A DNA stretch of 64,000 bases from Takakia lepidozioides (Eukaryota > Streptophyta > Takakiopsida > Takakiales > Takakiaceae). Below, in pieces: positions 45,801 through 57,040 of the stretch (positions within the stretch are counted from its first letter, which is position 1; every line of letters starts with the position of its first letter). The DNA lies in contig CM060732.1 of the NCBI GenBank assembly GCA_030704615.1, positions 4,030,001-4,094,000 on the forward strand. The letters are read 5' to 3'. The notes under the pieces are model-generated. The model ran no database searches. It was not told where the DNA came from and saw only the letters and a list, made by a program, of their open reading frames with translations. Both the position numbers and the translations under genes were made by a program.

Positions 45801-48025
45801 CATTGAAACCTCACCTTCTCTTTCGCCTCCACACATGCCGTTGAGAGGTGATGCAGTTTCTCCAATTGCATGGTCGGCTGCATGGCCCGAGAATAGTGTT
45901 TTGCAATCTCGGGGATGAAGTCCTTTCCAAGTGCCGGATCTGCAATTGCCACCAGCTTCACAAGCTTTGACTTGTATTTGGTTCTGGACTTGACACCGGC
46001 TTCCTTCAAGTGCTCAGTCAATGACTGCAACGTTTTGACCTGCCCCTCACTTTCCATGAAGAAGCGTTTGGCATGGGCCAAATCCAGCTTGATGTTTGAC
46101 TGCCAACAAAAACATGCAGAAGCGTTACATTCGATTCATGTGGAAACATTACTGGAAATTGGGGAAGGATGAGCAGAGGGAAATTGGAGCACGACTTACT
46201 TCGTATATCACCTCCACCATTCCATCCATAGTGAGACGATACCATGTCCGGTCTGTTTTTGCAACGGCTTTCTGAATGAGCTCCGGCTCCAGCATTTCCG
46301 CAAACATCTGCGGATCAGTAAGACCAGTTTTCCTCACCCTGTACAGCATATGTGCCATGTGGGTATGCACGTACGCATTCTCAGTGACCCTGCAAGGCAC
46401 ACTCTCCAGTTCAGTACACGGAAGCACGGAATCAAACCAGAATGGAAACCGAAATGCGGCACCGCATTTCGAATGTGCTAGGGAGGGTATGAGTATCTTA
46501 CGAGTTGAGGTCCGCCATGGCATTCTTGAGGAGGGAGGAGTCTGCCGCCTTCACCTTGAGGATGACACACTCCACCATGTAATGCCAGCCAATGTGCTTG
46601 GCATGGTTCTGCTTGATGTACTCCCACCAGGCGAGAAGTCGGTGATTCCCGTCCCACACAAAGAACATTTTTCCCGACATATGGCCGAAGTCGGGATCAC
46701 CCTTCAGCGTCGCCTCGAATTCGTGGTTGCGAGTGTGCCAGTGGGTATCCCACGTTGACAATTCATCGGCAGTGGGTCCACGGGTTTCGCCGTCCTCATT
46801 CTCTATGGAAACGTAAAACGCTGCCGATCCCAGACGGTACCCTTCTCGAAATGCGAACTTGAGCTTATCCACATCTCCGGGAAGGGCCTGCCTGACGATG
46901 GGAAGGGAGACCATGCGACAGAGTGGGATTCGAAGAGTCCGCTGGAATACCCTGCTGCCCAGAACTCTGCCAATGCTACTGTGTGTCTCCTCCAACATTT
47001 TATCCGCTGCACTTTTGAAATCCTCCGGAGACATGTCTGTAGGTGCCGGTAGTGGCTGAGCAGGTGGAGCATCCTCAACTGGAGCTGCACTCTGGGGCCT
47101 GTGTGCGGGCAATTCTGCCACTGCAGAGGCCTCCTCCGGGCCTGCTAGCTCATCGGTGGTGAGGTCTGCCTGCGAACGTTCAGCGGCAGCACCCTCCTCC
47201 GGTACCAAATCGAGATCAACGGTCGATCCCATTGCCTTCGCTGCAGCAGAGTCGGCCCCAACATCTGCAGGCGGGAAATCCTCCAGGAACTGAGCTTCAG
47301 CTCGTGGAAGCGGTTTTGCGGGAGATTGTTCGGCCGTCGCCCTGATTGCCTTCTGCTTCCTCATCCTTGCAGGTGAAGGTGTCTGCTGCAATAGAATCTG
47401 TCTTCTACCCTGCTGCTTCATTCGCGTTGGGGGGGGTGAATCGGCCTGAGCCGGTTCAGAAGCCAGTAGAGGGACGGGCTGCTTCTTCTTCGACTTTGCT
47501 GGAGAAGGGCCCGACCCCTGCTGGCGATTCTCCATGATCGAAGAACGCGAGTCGATCTCTGAGACTTTGAACTTGCCCTTCGAAGACGCGTCTTTGAATC
47601 GCAGAGGGCTAGGCCCGGCAGGAGTACCCGCGCTCGGGGATCGGGTGGGTGTACGTGCTGCAGCTAGCTCCTCGGACTCTTCCTGCGGCTCTTCGGATTC
47701 CTGCGATCCCTCCAGCACGTCCACCTTTCCTGTTAGGCATGCAAACATGTTCTGCATTCAAGTCTCCTAGCATTCAGTCTAAGAATTACAGAAGCAAAAT
47801 GGGGGGTTCGGTGCTCGATCAGCTGCGCGCAGCCCGATCGCATGGAGCTCTCACTGGTGGCTGGGTTGCCTGAGTGGCCTGCTGCTCGGAGATGGCAATC
47901 TCCTCCTGTAGACGCATCTGCTTCCTCCCCTTCGGCATTGGCCTACGTCCGAAGTATAATTTCCGGAGCTTGCGACGAGGTCTCCTGTCTGGTGCACGAA
48001 CTCCCCCCCTCTCAGGTTCGAGCAT
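42814..48025 (-). CDS. ParB-like domain fused to DNA N4/N6-methyltransferase-like domain
   Basis: Ten exons, all GT-AG: 48025-47855, 47751-46502, 46389-46200, 46099-45815, 45734-45615, 45531-45314, 45167-44048, 43950-43686, 43583-43388, 43282-42814. They sum to 4284 nt, one open frame of 1427 codons. Residues 1-57 are basic (RRKLRKLYFGRRP, likely nuclear targeting). About 335-470 is ParB-like: RIPLCRMVSLPIV, a DVDKLKFAFREGY helix, then FVWDGNHRLLAW at 421-432. A helical linker follows, then a low-complexity Lys/Glu part (about 810-940). The methyltransferase-like part has WSCDMIILDIPDG at the motif IV position (about 1025-1037) and, after it, RSPAFIQTIMETC and LDLICGTGAS (1200-1209, SAM-binding motif I), then HLFAYEED. 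This permuted order is that of beta-class DNA amino-methyltransferases. The aromatic of (D/S/N)PP(Y/F/W) is absent, so activity is uncertain. The tail is acidic. Transcribed away from the transposase across the 53-bp array. Confidence 0.85.
46440..46475. repeat. Palindrome inside intron 2 of the D gene (example of intronic sites)
   Basis: CGAAATGCGGC and its inverted half lie within intron 46390-46501. The same intron of A holds one at about 2070. Others are in D at about 45242 (intron 6) and 43984 (intron 7), matching A at about 3270 and 4530. Confidence 0.8.
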
Positions 48026-48373
48026 AAGAAGAACAGAGAGAGGGAAAAGGGGCAAAGAGTGCAGATGGAAAGGGCGCGAGAGGGGTGACTGAGGAGACAC
48101 GACAAAAGTAGATGAAACGGCGGTGATGCACCACTTGGGTTCGAAAGGTTGGACGAAAGTGTCTCCTCGTGGAGTTTGCGTCATTACGAAATTCGAATCG
48201 TTGAGGGTACGCCCGCCGTCCGAAAATCAAACATCATTATCCAACGGTCAGGCCGCGCCGCCTCATGCCCCTTCAGTCAGATAGAGTGCCGACATGTGCA
48301 GCAATTCCGTTGCTCCACGTGTTCACATTTCAAGGCATTTCCGTCCCAGCGTCTGATGAGTTGGAGCGAGAAT

Positions 48374-50027
48374 GCGAATGCGGCGCCGCATTTCCGTTAA
48401 GTACCATCACGAAGCTACACATCCGTACTTGTTGGAAGAAAATGCGGCACCGCATTTCCGTTCCACCTTCACATACCTTAGTTGTTGAACGGAAATACGG
48501 TGCCGCATTTCCGTCCCACAGCTCCATGTATGAGATTCAGAAGGGAAATGCGGCGCCGCATTTCCGTTCCCACTTCACATACGTTAGTTGATGAATGGAA
48601 ATGCCGTGCCACATTTCCGTTCGGGAAAGTATAGAGGTCTCACCTGGACAGAAATGCGGTGTCGCATTTCCGGTCTGGAAAGGTTGAAGGTCTCACATGG
48701 ATGGAAATGCGGCAACACATTTCCGTAGCACAGCTCCAGGCCGAATATACAAAACGGAAATGCGGCGCCGCATTTCCGTTCGAGAATGTCGGAAGGTGCG
48801 ACTCGAACGGAAATGCGGTGCCGCATTTCTGTACCCGTTGCGCACGATTTTCAGTCAGAATGGAAATGCGGTACCGCATTTCCGTTCTGTAGAGTATTAA
48901 CGTCTGACGCTGGCGGAAATGCCTTCCCGCATTTTCGTTCCACAGCTCCATGCCTCACATACAAAACGGAAATGCGGTGCCGCATTTCCGTTTTGGAATG
49001 TCGGATGGTGGGACTCCGACGGAAATGCGGTACCGCATTTCAATTCCGATGTTTCAGGATATTTCATCAGAACGGAAATGCGGTGCCGCATTTCCCTTTT
49101 AAATCTAATACATTCCGTTCTGGAATGTTGGGAGGTGCGACTCGGATGGAAATGCGCTGCCGCATTTCAGTTCCGATGGTTCACGATTTTCAGTCAGAAC
49201 GGAAATGCGGTGCCGCATTTCCGTTCTGGAATGATGGTGGATGCGACTCGGATGGAAATACGTTGCCGCATTTCAGTTCCGATGGTTCACGATTTTCAGT
49301 CAGAACGGAAATGCGGTGCCGCATTTCCGTTCTGGAATGATGGTAGGTGCGACTCGGATGGAAATACGGTGCCGCATTTCAGTTCAGATAGTTCACGATT
49401 TTCAGTCAGAACGGAAATGCGGTGCCGCATTTCCGTTCTGGATAGTGTGAATGTCTCAACCGGTCGGAATTGCGCTGTATGAAGCTGTCGGAATCTTACT
49501 CGGCTCCAGGCATCAGATACAAAATGGAAATGCGGCGCCGCATTTCCTTTATGGAATGTCGAAAAGTGCGACTTTGACGGAAATGCGGTGCCGCATTTCT
49601 GTTCCCGTTGTTCATAATTCTCAATCAGAACGGAAATGCGGTACCGCATTTCCGTTCCACCTTCACATACCGTGCTTGTTGAATGACGGAAATGTGCTGC
49701 AGCATTTCTATCCCTCAGCTCCATGCATCAGATACAAAATGGAAATGCGGCGCCGCATTCCCGTTCTGGAATGTCGAAAAGTGCGACTCGGACGGAAATG
49801 CGGTGCCGCATTTCTGTTCCCGTTGTTCATAAATCTCAATCAGAACGGAAATGCGGTACCGCATTTCCGTTCCACCTTCACATACCGTGCTTGCTGGATG
49901 GAAATGCGTTACCGCATTTCCGTTCTGGAGAGTATAAAGGTTTCCCCCGGACGGAAACTCGGTGCCGCATTTCCGTCGCTCTGTTGCATGACCAAGATGC
50001 AATACGGAAATGCGGCGCCGTATTTCC
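48374..50027. repeat. Long palindrome array of copy D, strict 53-bp period
   Basis: 31 palindromes, half-site GGAAATGCGG with YR centre. Starts: 48374; 48438 then every 53 bp to 49074; 49148 then every 53 bp to 49466; 49526, 49579, 49632; 49688 then every 53 bp to 50006. Of 30 intervals, 26 are exactly 53 bp; the others are 64, 74, 60 and 56. The 31-bp spacers differ, although some phrases recur (GATTTTCAGTCAGAAC). The array fills the space between the divergent ParB-methyltransferase (start 48025) and transposase (start 50457) genes, so it overlaps both promoters. Confidence 0.95.
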
Positions 50028-50456
50028 GTCCACCAGCAATCGACAGAATCACTCGTGACGGGAAATCTGGAACCTCAATGGGTTGCATTGTTCCGAAACA
50101 ACACAATTGCGGCCAGTCTTGATGAGCACAACTTGGTTGTCTGACCGTTTTAACCAGCAGTCCTGGCACTTGTCAGTGCGAACGTTCCTGTCTGCACCGA
50201 GAATACTGCTGGATCCACCCTCAGGAGAAACTGTCAGGAGATGTTATTTCGTCGCCGAATCGGCCATCATTGTCCTACTCACTGGCTATGGAATCAAACC
50301 TCCCACCTTCATGCATGTAGCTTGAAACAATACTTTCCACTTCAATGTGCGACTTCCAATCGTCGATGGACTCCGCAGATCCACTTAGATGGTGCCTGTG
50401 AGCCTTGGTCTGTCGCTATACTGAACCTCGCACTTGCCAACTCCGTGCGGTGTTCG

Positions 50457-53400
50457 ATGGCTCCGAATTCCTACGCTATAGTTTGCTGTCCTCCGCAACT
50501 TGGGAGAGCCTGGATCCCAAACGAGGGAGGACTTTGCAGAGTGACTGAAACTTACCTTTGTTCCAAATTCAAGCTCAAACCGGGCACAGTTTATTTGGAA
50601 GAAGAAAGGAAGGATGTTCCTGGACAGGTTGACGAGACCATTGTCGTGCTAGGTAACGACGGAGGTTGCGGAATCGAATGGCACGTTCCCCCGTCAGACA
50701 CCATCCTGTACCGAGCTGTGGGAATGCCCATTCCCTTTCCGAATCAGTCGCTGCCCACACCATCCACAAAGGAGTCCGGAAACCGAGAGGCGGCCACTGC
50801 CAACAGAGAGGTATGCAACGATAATCATTCCCGACCTGGACCGTCAAGACCCTCCATAGCTTCTCGTGTGGACGTATTCGACATTTCCGACGAGGAAGAT
50901 GATTGCATTGAGGTACCCATGTCCTCCACACGGTCGTTCAAATCCGGCATGGACGTCTCTGTAGGTGCTACGCATGTGCCCTCGAGCATAACTCCAACCC
51001 GGTCCATTGTGCAGCTCCTACGACAACATCACCTCGATGGTTCTCGCTCCGAGCTGGCTGCTCTCGACTATGCCAAATTCCCAGTCAGAAAGGTAACTTT
51101 TCTGCCTCCCGAAGTCGATGGCAATGTCATCTTCGAGTTTCCACCTGTTTCTTCGTCAAAGAAAGCCTCCGGGATGTTAACAGACATGGATCGAAAGCAT
51201 GACGGACACCCCTGGTGTGTGACGAAGACCAGTAGCACGAAAATTGCTGATGGTGTTCGTGTACGATATGTCCTCTGTGCGGGGAAGCTGAGGTGCCTCA
51301 ATCCCACCTGCTTCCACTTTCTCTCCAAAGGAGGGCGGAGAAACGAGACGGATTGGACTGGCACAACGCATCATCCATTCATTGTCTCCAGCCAAGCTCC
51401 TGCGGGTTCTTTCAAGTGTGCACATTGCAAAGAACCACCGACGTGCATGTCCATGTGCAGAGCCAAGCAATATTACGTAATCCATTTGCTCCCGGACTTG
51501 ACTAGAGCTTGCATACACGTTGGGGTCCACTGCCACCCCTTGGCGAGAGGCAACATGCGTGAGGCTGTGCAGGAAGCACACGACATCATAAAAGAGGAGG
51601 TGAAATTGAGCCCCGGAGCCAGACCAAAGCAGATTCAGCTGAAGGCAGCCCACAAGATTGCTCTTGGCAAAATCATGTCTGAAGATGGTTCCGACCGAGA
51701 GCCCTTGACCGAAGACGAGATGCGTGACCTCTTGGAGTCCGTCTCGCACGTTTGTAGTCCGAATGTGCGGAATCACATCGTATCTTGCAAGCAGGAGTTC
51801 GGCAGGGGGTCGGACATGTACTCAATCCTGGAGGTGAAACGAATGACTGGATATGACTACATCCAAGGTAGCAGGTTTCCAGGGCAAGGCAGCGAATCCG
51901 ATCGTTGTTACATTTTCAAAATGTCGACGTGTGGGCCTGGGAGTGGAGTCGACTTGGTCACTCGCATGACAACTGGAAACTTGTCGAATGCTTGGGTGAT
52001 GTTTGATCACATCAAGCGAATTACAAACCATCAGTGGGTGACTATGGGTGCGCATGTTTATGACTATCACTCCAAGAGGCTCATGACGATTGCAATCTGC
52101 GAGATGAAAGGGGAGGACACACAGTCCGAGATGCATCTGTGGGAGGGCATAAACGAGCAGATGGCAAGGGCGGGATTGCCAGAGCCCAATTTCAGGGGAT
52201 TCATGGCAGACAACGCTCAGGCCAACTGGGCAGCGGTGCGGCGTGTGTACGGTGAGGACCCCAATGTTCCAATGGAGGGGAAAGAGAGATCCTGTGGATT
52301 CCATTGGATGCAGAGTCTATCCCACTACACTACCAAATTTGTTGCTAGCTCATTCCAGGCTGAACACCGTGTCCTTTGTACGGCGTGGAAGGATGCACCC
52401 ACATTTGATGACGCGGAGGTTAAGTTTGCTATCATCGAGGCTTGGTGGAACACGTCAGGTGCAGTGGAGACAACCAATCTGGGAGCATTGCACAGCTGGT
52501 TGGGGTGGTGGCATTTTCGGTATCGACAGTTCGGACAGTACATGCGGGAGGTAGGCTGCTGTCAATTTCGTTCATTTGTCTTTCTGTTACGGACATTTCG
52601 ATTGGTCCCTCACCGTTGTTTGTGTCCTTCTAGGAGCGGTGCTTGGATTCCGACACGGACATGCCGAACACGAATATGGCAGAATCGGTCCACTCCTCCT
52701 GGCGAGCGTCTTCTGCCGCACATCTGGTGGACGTAGTGACGGCCACAACGGAGGACATCGACAGAGCAATCATGCAGCAAGCCACGTACTACAAGTTCCT
52801 GAGCGGCAAACAATGGGGCTTTGGGCCGGACAGGGAGGAATTGTTGGTACGAACAGCTTCGAGGTCCAAGAATCCAGTGAAATGGGCGACAGCATTGCGA
52901 GAGAAGATCAAAGGGACGCCTCTGCACCGCAGAGGTGAACACCTAGAGGGGGACGTCCGGACTCGCCCTGTCAGGCGGAGGATTGAAGAGGAACCCGGGT
53001 GCGAAGAGGATTCCTGGAGATCCGACAGGAACATTCGGACAGCACCTCGAGGTCCCGTCATGTTGCCGCACAATGTGTCTTCCAGCAGTGGAAGCCCAAG
53101 AAATTCCAGATCGCCGTCGCCTTCAACCGGGGATTTCGTGCAACAAATTCCCACCGCTCCCTTGCCCCACATTCCGCCCGCTGTTATGCAGTATGGCCAA
53201 GCCATTGTGGAGACGACTGTGTCTGCCTCACAGTGGAGAATTGCTCGCACAAAGCCGTCGTTTCGAGGAAGGTGTTCCGCAATTCGTGTGGATACACGGC
53301 AACGTTGTTTAGAGATGATAAGGAGGAATCCAGATGGGGCTGTCCCTGCTCCTACTTTTACAGGAAGATTTGTCCATGCAAAGTTTGCGGAGGCGACAAC

Positions 53401-54064
53401 CACCCAGTTCTGGTTCTGCAGGCACGACATTATGACTTGCGTGTATGGAAAGCCCAAGTACGGCATACAGACAATGCCAGAGGCTCCCCCGGTGTGGCCG
53501 GTGGAACCAGGCTGCGATCTGAGTCAGGTTGAGGCCGACGCCCTTACCGCCGCAGGATTTCGGATGGTGCAGCGCACTGACGTCCCCAGACAACCATTTC
53601 CGCTTCCACAGCCTCCACCACCGACCCCTGTGAGAGCAAGAACAATGGGACACGACAGCTCTAAGCATCCTACACACCGTTGGGGGAAACCGAAGAGGCG
53701 GCGACCTCCCTCAAAAGTGAACGAGACAAGGATGGGGAATGCACTTCGGATGAACTGTACAATCCAGAGCTCGACAGAAGTGCCCCCACCAGGATTCGGG
53801 CGTGTGTATCAGATGGCCACGGCGGGCTCAGCTGTTCGCAATGAGGTGTACACCATCACCATTTCAGAATTACCCACCTGCAATTGCACCGACTTCCAGA
53901 TCATGGCGAACAAGGGGGCATCATACTGCCCTTGCAAGCATTTGTACTACGTGTACCTAAAGAGACTCCGTTGTAATTCCACAACTCATCACTTCATACA
54001 TGCACCAGGGTTGAGCCCCCAGGAGGTTCACACTCTTCTGAATATGGATCCAGGGGACCAGTGA
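50457..54064 (+). CDS. DDE-like transposase with Cys/His-rich and SWIM zinc-binding domains
   Basis: Exon 1 50457-52550, intron 52551-52633 (GT-AG), exon 2 52634-54064; 1174 residues without a stop. The start MAPNSYAIVCCPP is chosen because copy C begins similarly (MAENPSATVYCPP). Domains: N-terminal globular part; acidic Ser-rich linker (about 100-190); Cys/His cluster about 245-365 (HDGHPWC, CLNPTCFHF, CAHCKEPPTC, HVGVHCHP); RNase H-like core about 510-640 (MFDHIKRITNHQWVT, AICEMKGED, FRGFMADNAQANW, ERSCGFHWMQS); NMAESVHSSWR (about 708-718) as a candidate for the last acidic residue; SWIM finger CNC-CPCKH (about 1112-1136). CxxH-like text after the second Asp and a C-terminal SWIM resemble Mutator-group transposases, but the 8-bp duplication and other blocks leave the superfamily open. 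Expected to cut at the CTATTTC termini. Confidence 0.82.
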
Positions 54065-54908
54065 GCTTGGCTTGCGGTCCACATACAATGGTACGCCCAT
54101 CGGATAGTAGAACTGTACTGCTGCCAGTACCTCAGACTCTGGCCACACAAAGGTCCGACATATGTCTTGCCTACCAGTAACCTGTTTTGATCGAACTAAG
54201 ATATTACTATATCGTTCACTTGTTTCCACGTGCATGTATTTTTGTATGTTGGAGGGTTCATGTTTTTCTGCTTTCCGAAAACTTGCTCTCCTCATTCGAC
54301 CTCCGACAAGGAAATGCGGCGCCGAATTTCCAAGTATCGTCGTAGGTACCCCCAGAGGCGGCCTTCGCCAACACCAAACCGCTCCGAAATTTCGCACGTG
54401 CGAACCCTAATGCGGCACCCTATTTCCCAGTTCAGTTGCAAACCTTTCCCGCCGAATACCCGAAGAAGACAGAATTGTGAAGTACTGCAGACTGTATTGG
54501 TGCAGACTCCATTGGTTCAATCGCGGCAAAAGGGTCAGCTTCATTCCAATGTTAAGGCATGTAAACCGCGGAATACTCTATACAGGCCAGTATGCGACGT
54601 CCTTTTGCAGTGGTATACTGGATTTCCCGTTGCACGGTCACTTATTTCCATGAGCGGATCTATAAAACCATGAGCGGACTTGTTACTGACGACATATCTT
54701 CGCCGCATTACATGATCTGGAACGTCCAAAAACGGCAAGGTCAAATAAAAAACTATTATTTTAATACTTGTTTAATCTGCCGCATTTCCAAATTTGGAGG
54801 AGTCCGCTCATGAAATCCGCGTATCTTAGACTTCGGCTCACCGCTCATGCGGCTCATGCGGCTCATGGCTCATGGCTCATGGTTTCTGCTCATGAAATAG
54901 TAAACCTC
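54065..54908. other. 3-prime flank and T-rich terminus of copy D
   Basis: Non-coding. One AATGCGGCGCC-type degraded palindrome is at about 54311. GCTCATGCGGCTCATG repeats lie at 54842-54897, then the terminus GAAATAGTAAACCTC ending 54908. Confidence 0.75.
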
Positions 54909-54916
54909 TTTCGTGG
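54909..54916. repeat. 8-bp target-site duplication of copy D (right)
   Basis: TTTCGTGG, identical to 40249-40256; gypsy sequence resumes after it. Confidence 0.9.
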
Positions 54917-57040
54917 TGCTTTGCCTTCCACCGGCCCTTGTGCTGACCTAAGGTGTATCCACCAAGTTGCTTGTGGCACCCCTGAGAGTCTGCTCCTCTG
55001 TGAGCCTGTACACATCTATCTGCTGCTGTAAAGCCTCCATGCGCTTCGCATGAGGTTCAACCAAATTCGCATATGCAGCAGCCAGATTATTGGCTTCCTT
55101 CCAAGCCTTGTTAGCCACAGAGAGTTCATTTCTATTTACCATTAGCGTTTGTTGCAACTCCAGGATGTACCTCTCTTGGTCAGCTTCAACCTGCCTGTAT
55201 TGCTTGAAAGTATTCTCATTGCGACAAATTGTATTCTTCATATCAATAATGAGTTTTGTCTGCTCGACATTATCTGCCTGTGCCTTTTTATACATTTCCG
55301 CTTGCTGTTAACTTCTAATGTAGTTTGCTCAAGCGTAGGTTGTGAGTGTGCACATTGTATGGCCATCTTGTCATGCACTGTCTGCAACTCCATATGTAGT
55401 GCATCCACTTCTTGCAACTTGGTTTCATGCTTCACCTGCATTTGGTATAGCTGTTGCTTATGTGCTTCGTGCAACTGTCTTGCGCGAGGTCTGCCTCAAT
55501 CAATTGTTCCTTGGCCAATTGCAAAGCAGCTTCTGTACTCTCTAAGTCTTGCTGTATCTTGAAAGTGACCTCATCATCGACCTTGTGTGCACACTCAGTG
55601 GCAAGTCGAGCCTCAAACTCCTTCCTGAGTTTCCTCCCTTAAAGCTGCCCAATGGGGTAGTTGGAACATGGGATTTGACATAAGTGCCCAACAAATTAAG
55701 TGTCCTGCTTATGGAACTCATAAGCATGGCCTGTTGAGGGTCATCATGGTGAGCTTGCTACTGTTCTCCCTGATCCTCAACAGTTTGATGCCTCACGAAC
55801 CATTCAGGCCATTGCCCCACCAGATTTTCTTCCTGAACCACTTCATCCGTCACAGGTGCTGCACTGTCTTGATATTCTACCTGTGGTACCTCCGTCACAG
55901 GTGTGGATATTATATGCACAGTAGGGTTTCCCCTGGACAACCGCTGCACCTCTGGAATCATTGTTTCCCTGACCAAGCCAGAATTTCATAGAGAAGGTCC
56001 CCTTCTCAATTTCTGCCACCACCTGTTCTGTAGTGGGGATATCTAACCCTTCTTTCTCCAAATCAATTATTTGTGGTGGAACTGCATGGACAACTTGTGG
56101 TAACTCTGTGACAAGCCGATCATCTGGCTGTGATGGCTGTGATACAGTAACCTCCTGTTCTCTCTCCATAGGTTGCGTTGTTTGTACCCACATCTCTCTG
56201 TGCTGTTGTGCCCCCTCTTGCACAAGAGTATGAGTAACTTCTTCCTCTGTCGGTCTCGTAGCCAATGGTTCTGCTTCTAATGATCCCTTTCCTCTGCCTC
56301 TTAGGCTTGTTGATGCTCTGCCAATCCCCTTTCACCCTGTGAAGAACCTTGCTCTTCTATGGCAGTGGTGTGTCTGTCTCAAACACTCCCATCTCCTTCC
56401 TTTCTCTCGCATCAAGTATGCACGAGTCTAGAATAATTGTGCAATGATTGGCCCAGACACTATGATAGGAGATTTTGCGGCAGTGCCTTGTAATCTCTTC
56501 ATCTCCTCTACCAATTTGTTGTACATTATGTCCGCCCATGCTACCTCTTCTCCTCTCAGGGCTTTGAGTATTTTCTCTGTGAAGGATCTACTCAAATACT
56601 GTTGGTTCTGTTTCATGGCAAACAGAACGTTCAATACCTTGCCTACCTCCCTTAGCCCTGGGTACACGGCCTTGTACAAGCATAACCCCGAGTTTTAAAG
56701 AAACTCCCTTCTTGGAATAAGTCCCCTATTTGCAGTCTTGCCCTGTGCTCCTCCACATGCACCTGACCTGATGGCAATTCAAACAATTGCTGTAGGTATA
56801 GGGAGTAACTTCTAATTCAACTCCCTTCACCGTTGTTGCTCCTGTCCTAGGCTCAAAGTTCTGCAAAAATTGTAACATGTACTGCCTATGGTGCAATGTC
56901 CAATCTTTGCTTTGCAATCCTTCTAATCGCAGCTCCTTCAGTAACTGTACCGCCTGTGGAGTAGCAATCGTTTTTTGTTTCTGCAGGATTGTGGTGCTCT
57001 TCACCCTGATTTCTTCCATTCCTCTCACTCTCTTCATTCT
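54917..57040 (-). pseudogene. Extra coding region downstream of integrase (gypsy), proximal half
   Basis: Frame-broken minus-strand blocks: 57037-56726 (MKRVRGMEEIRVKSTTILQK, ELRLEGLQSKDWTLHHRQYM), 56679-56428, 56265-55843, and coiled-coil-like 55474-54948 (QADQERYILELQQ-like heptads). Continues at 40248 after removal of copy D. No recognised domain. Confidence 0.55.

Larger units (their letters stand above)
40257..54908 (-). mobile_element. Giant DNA transposon copy D, 14,652 bp, apparently intact main genes
   Basis: Starts GGGGGCTGCTATTTC, ends GAAATAGTAAACCTC, with ATGAGCC/GCTCATG repeats inside both ends and an exact 8-bp duplication TTTCGTGG. Inserted in the gypsy element, so it is younger than that insertion. 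It contains the small unknown gene, two palindrome arrays, an open ten-exon ParB-methyltransferase gene and an open two-exon transposase. This is the reference copy of the family in the window. Confidence 0.92.

Noticed and set aside
48374-50027. CRISPR array (regular repeats with different spacers)
   Set aside because: The repeat is a full palindrome with variable centre, the spacers partly repeat each other, there are no cas genes, and the context is a eukaryotic transposon with spliced genes.
40257-54908. Integrated giant virus or bacterial contamination, because of the ParB-methylase-like gene
   Set aside because: Spliced genes, exact 8-bp target duplications, shared termini and three sister copies within plant repeats show a transposon.
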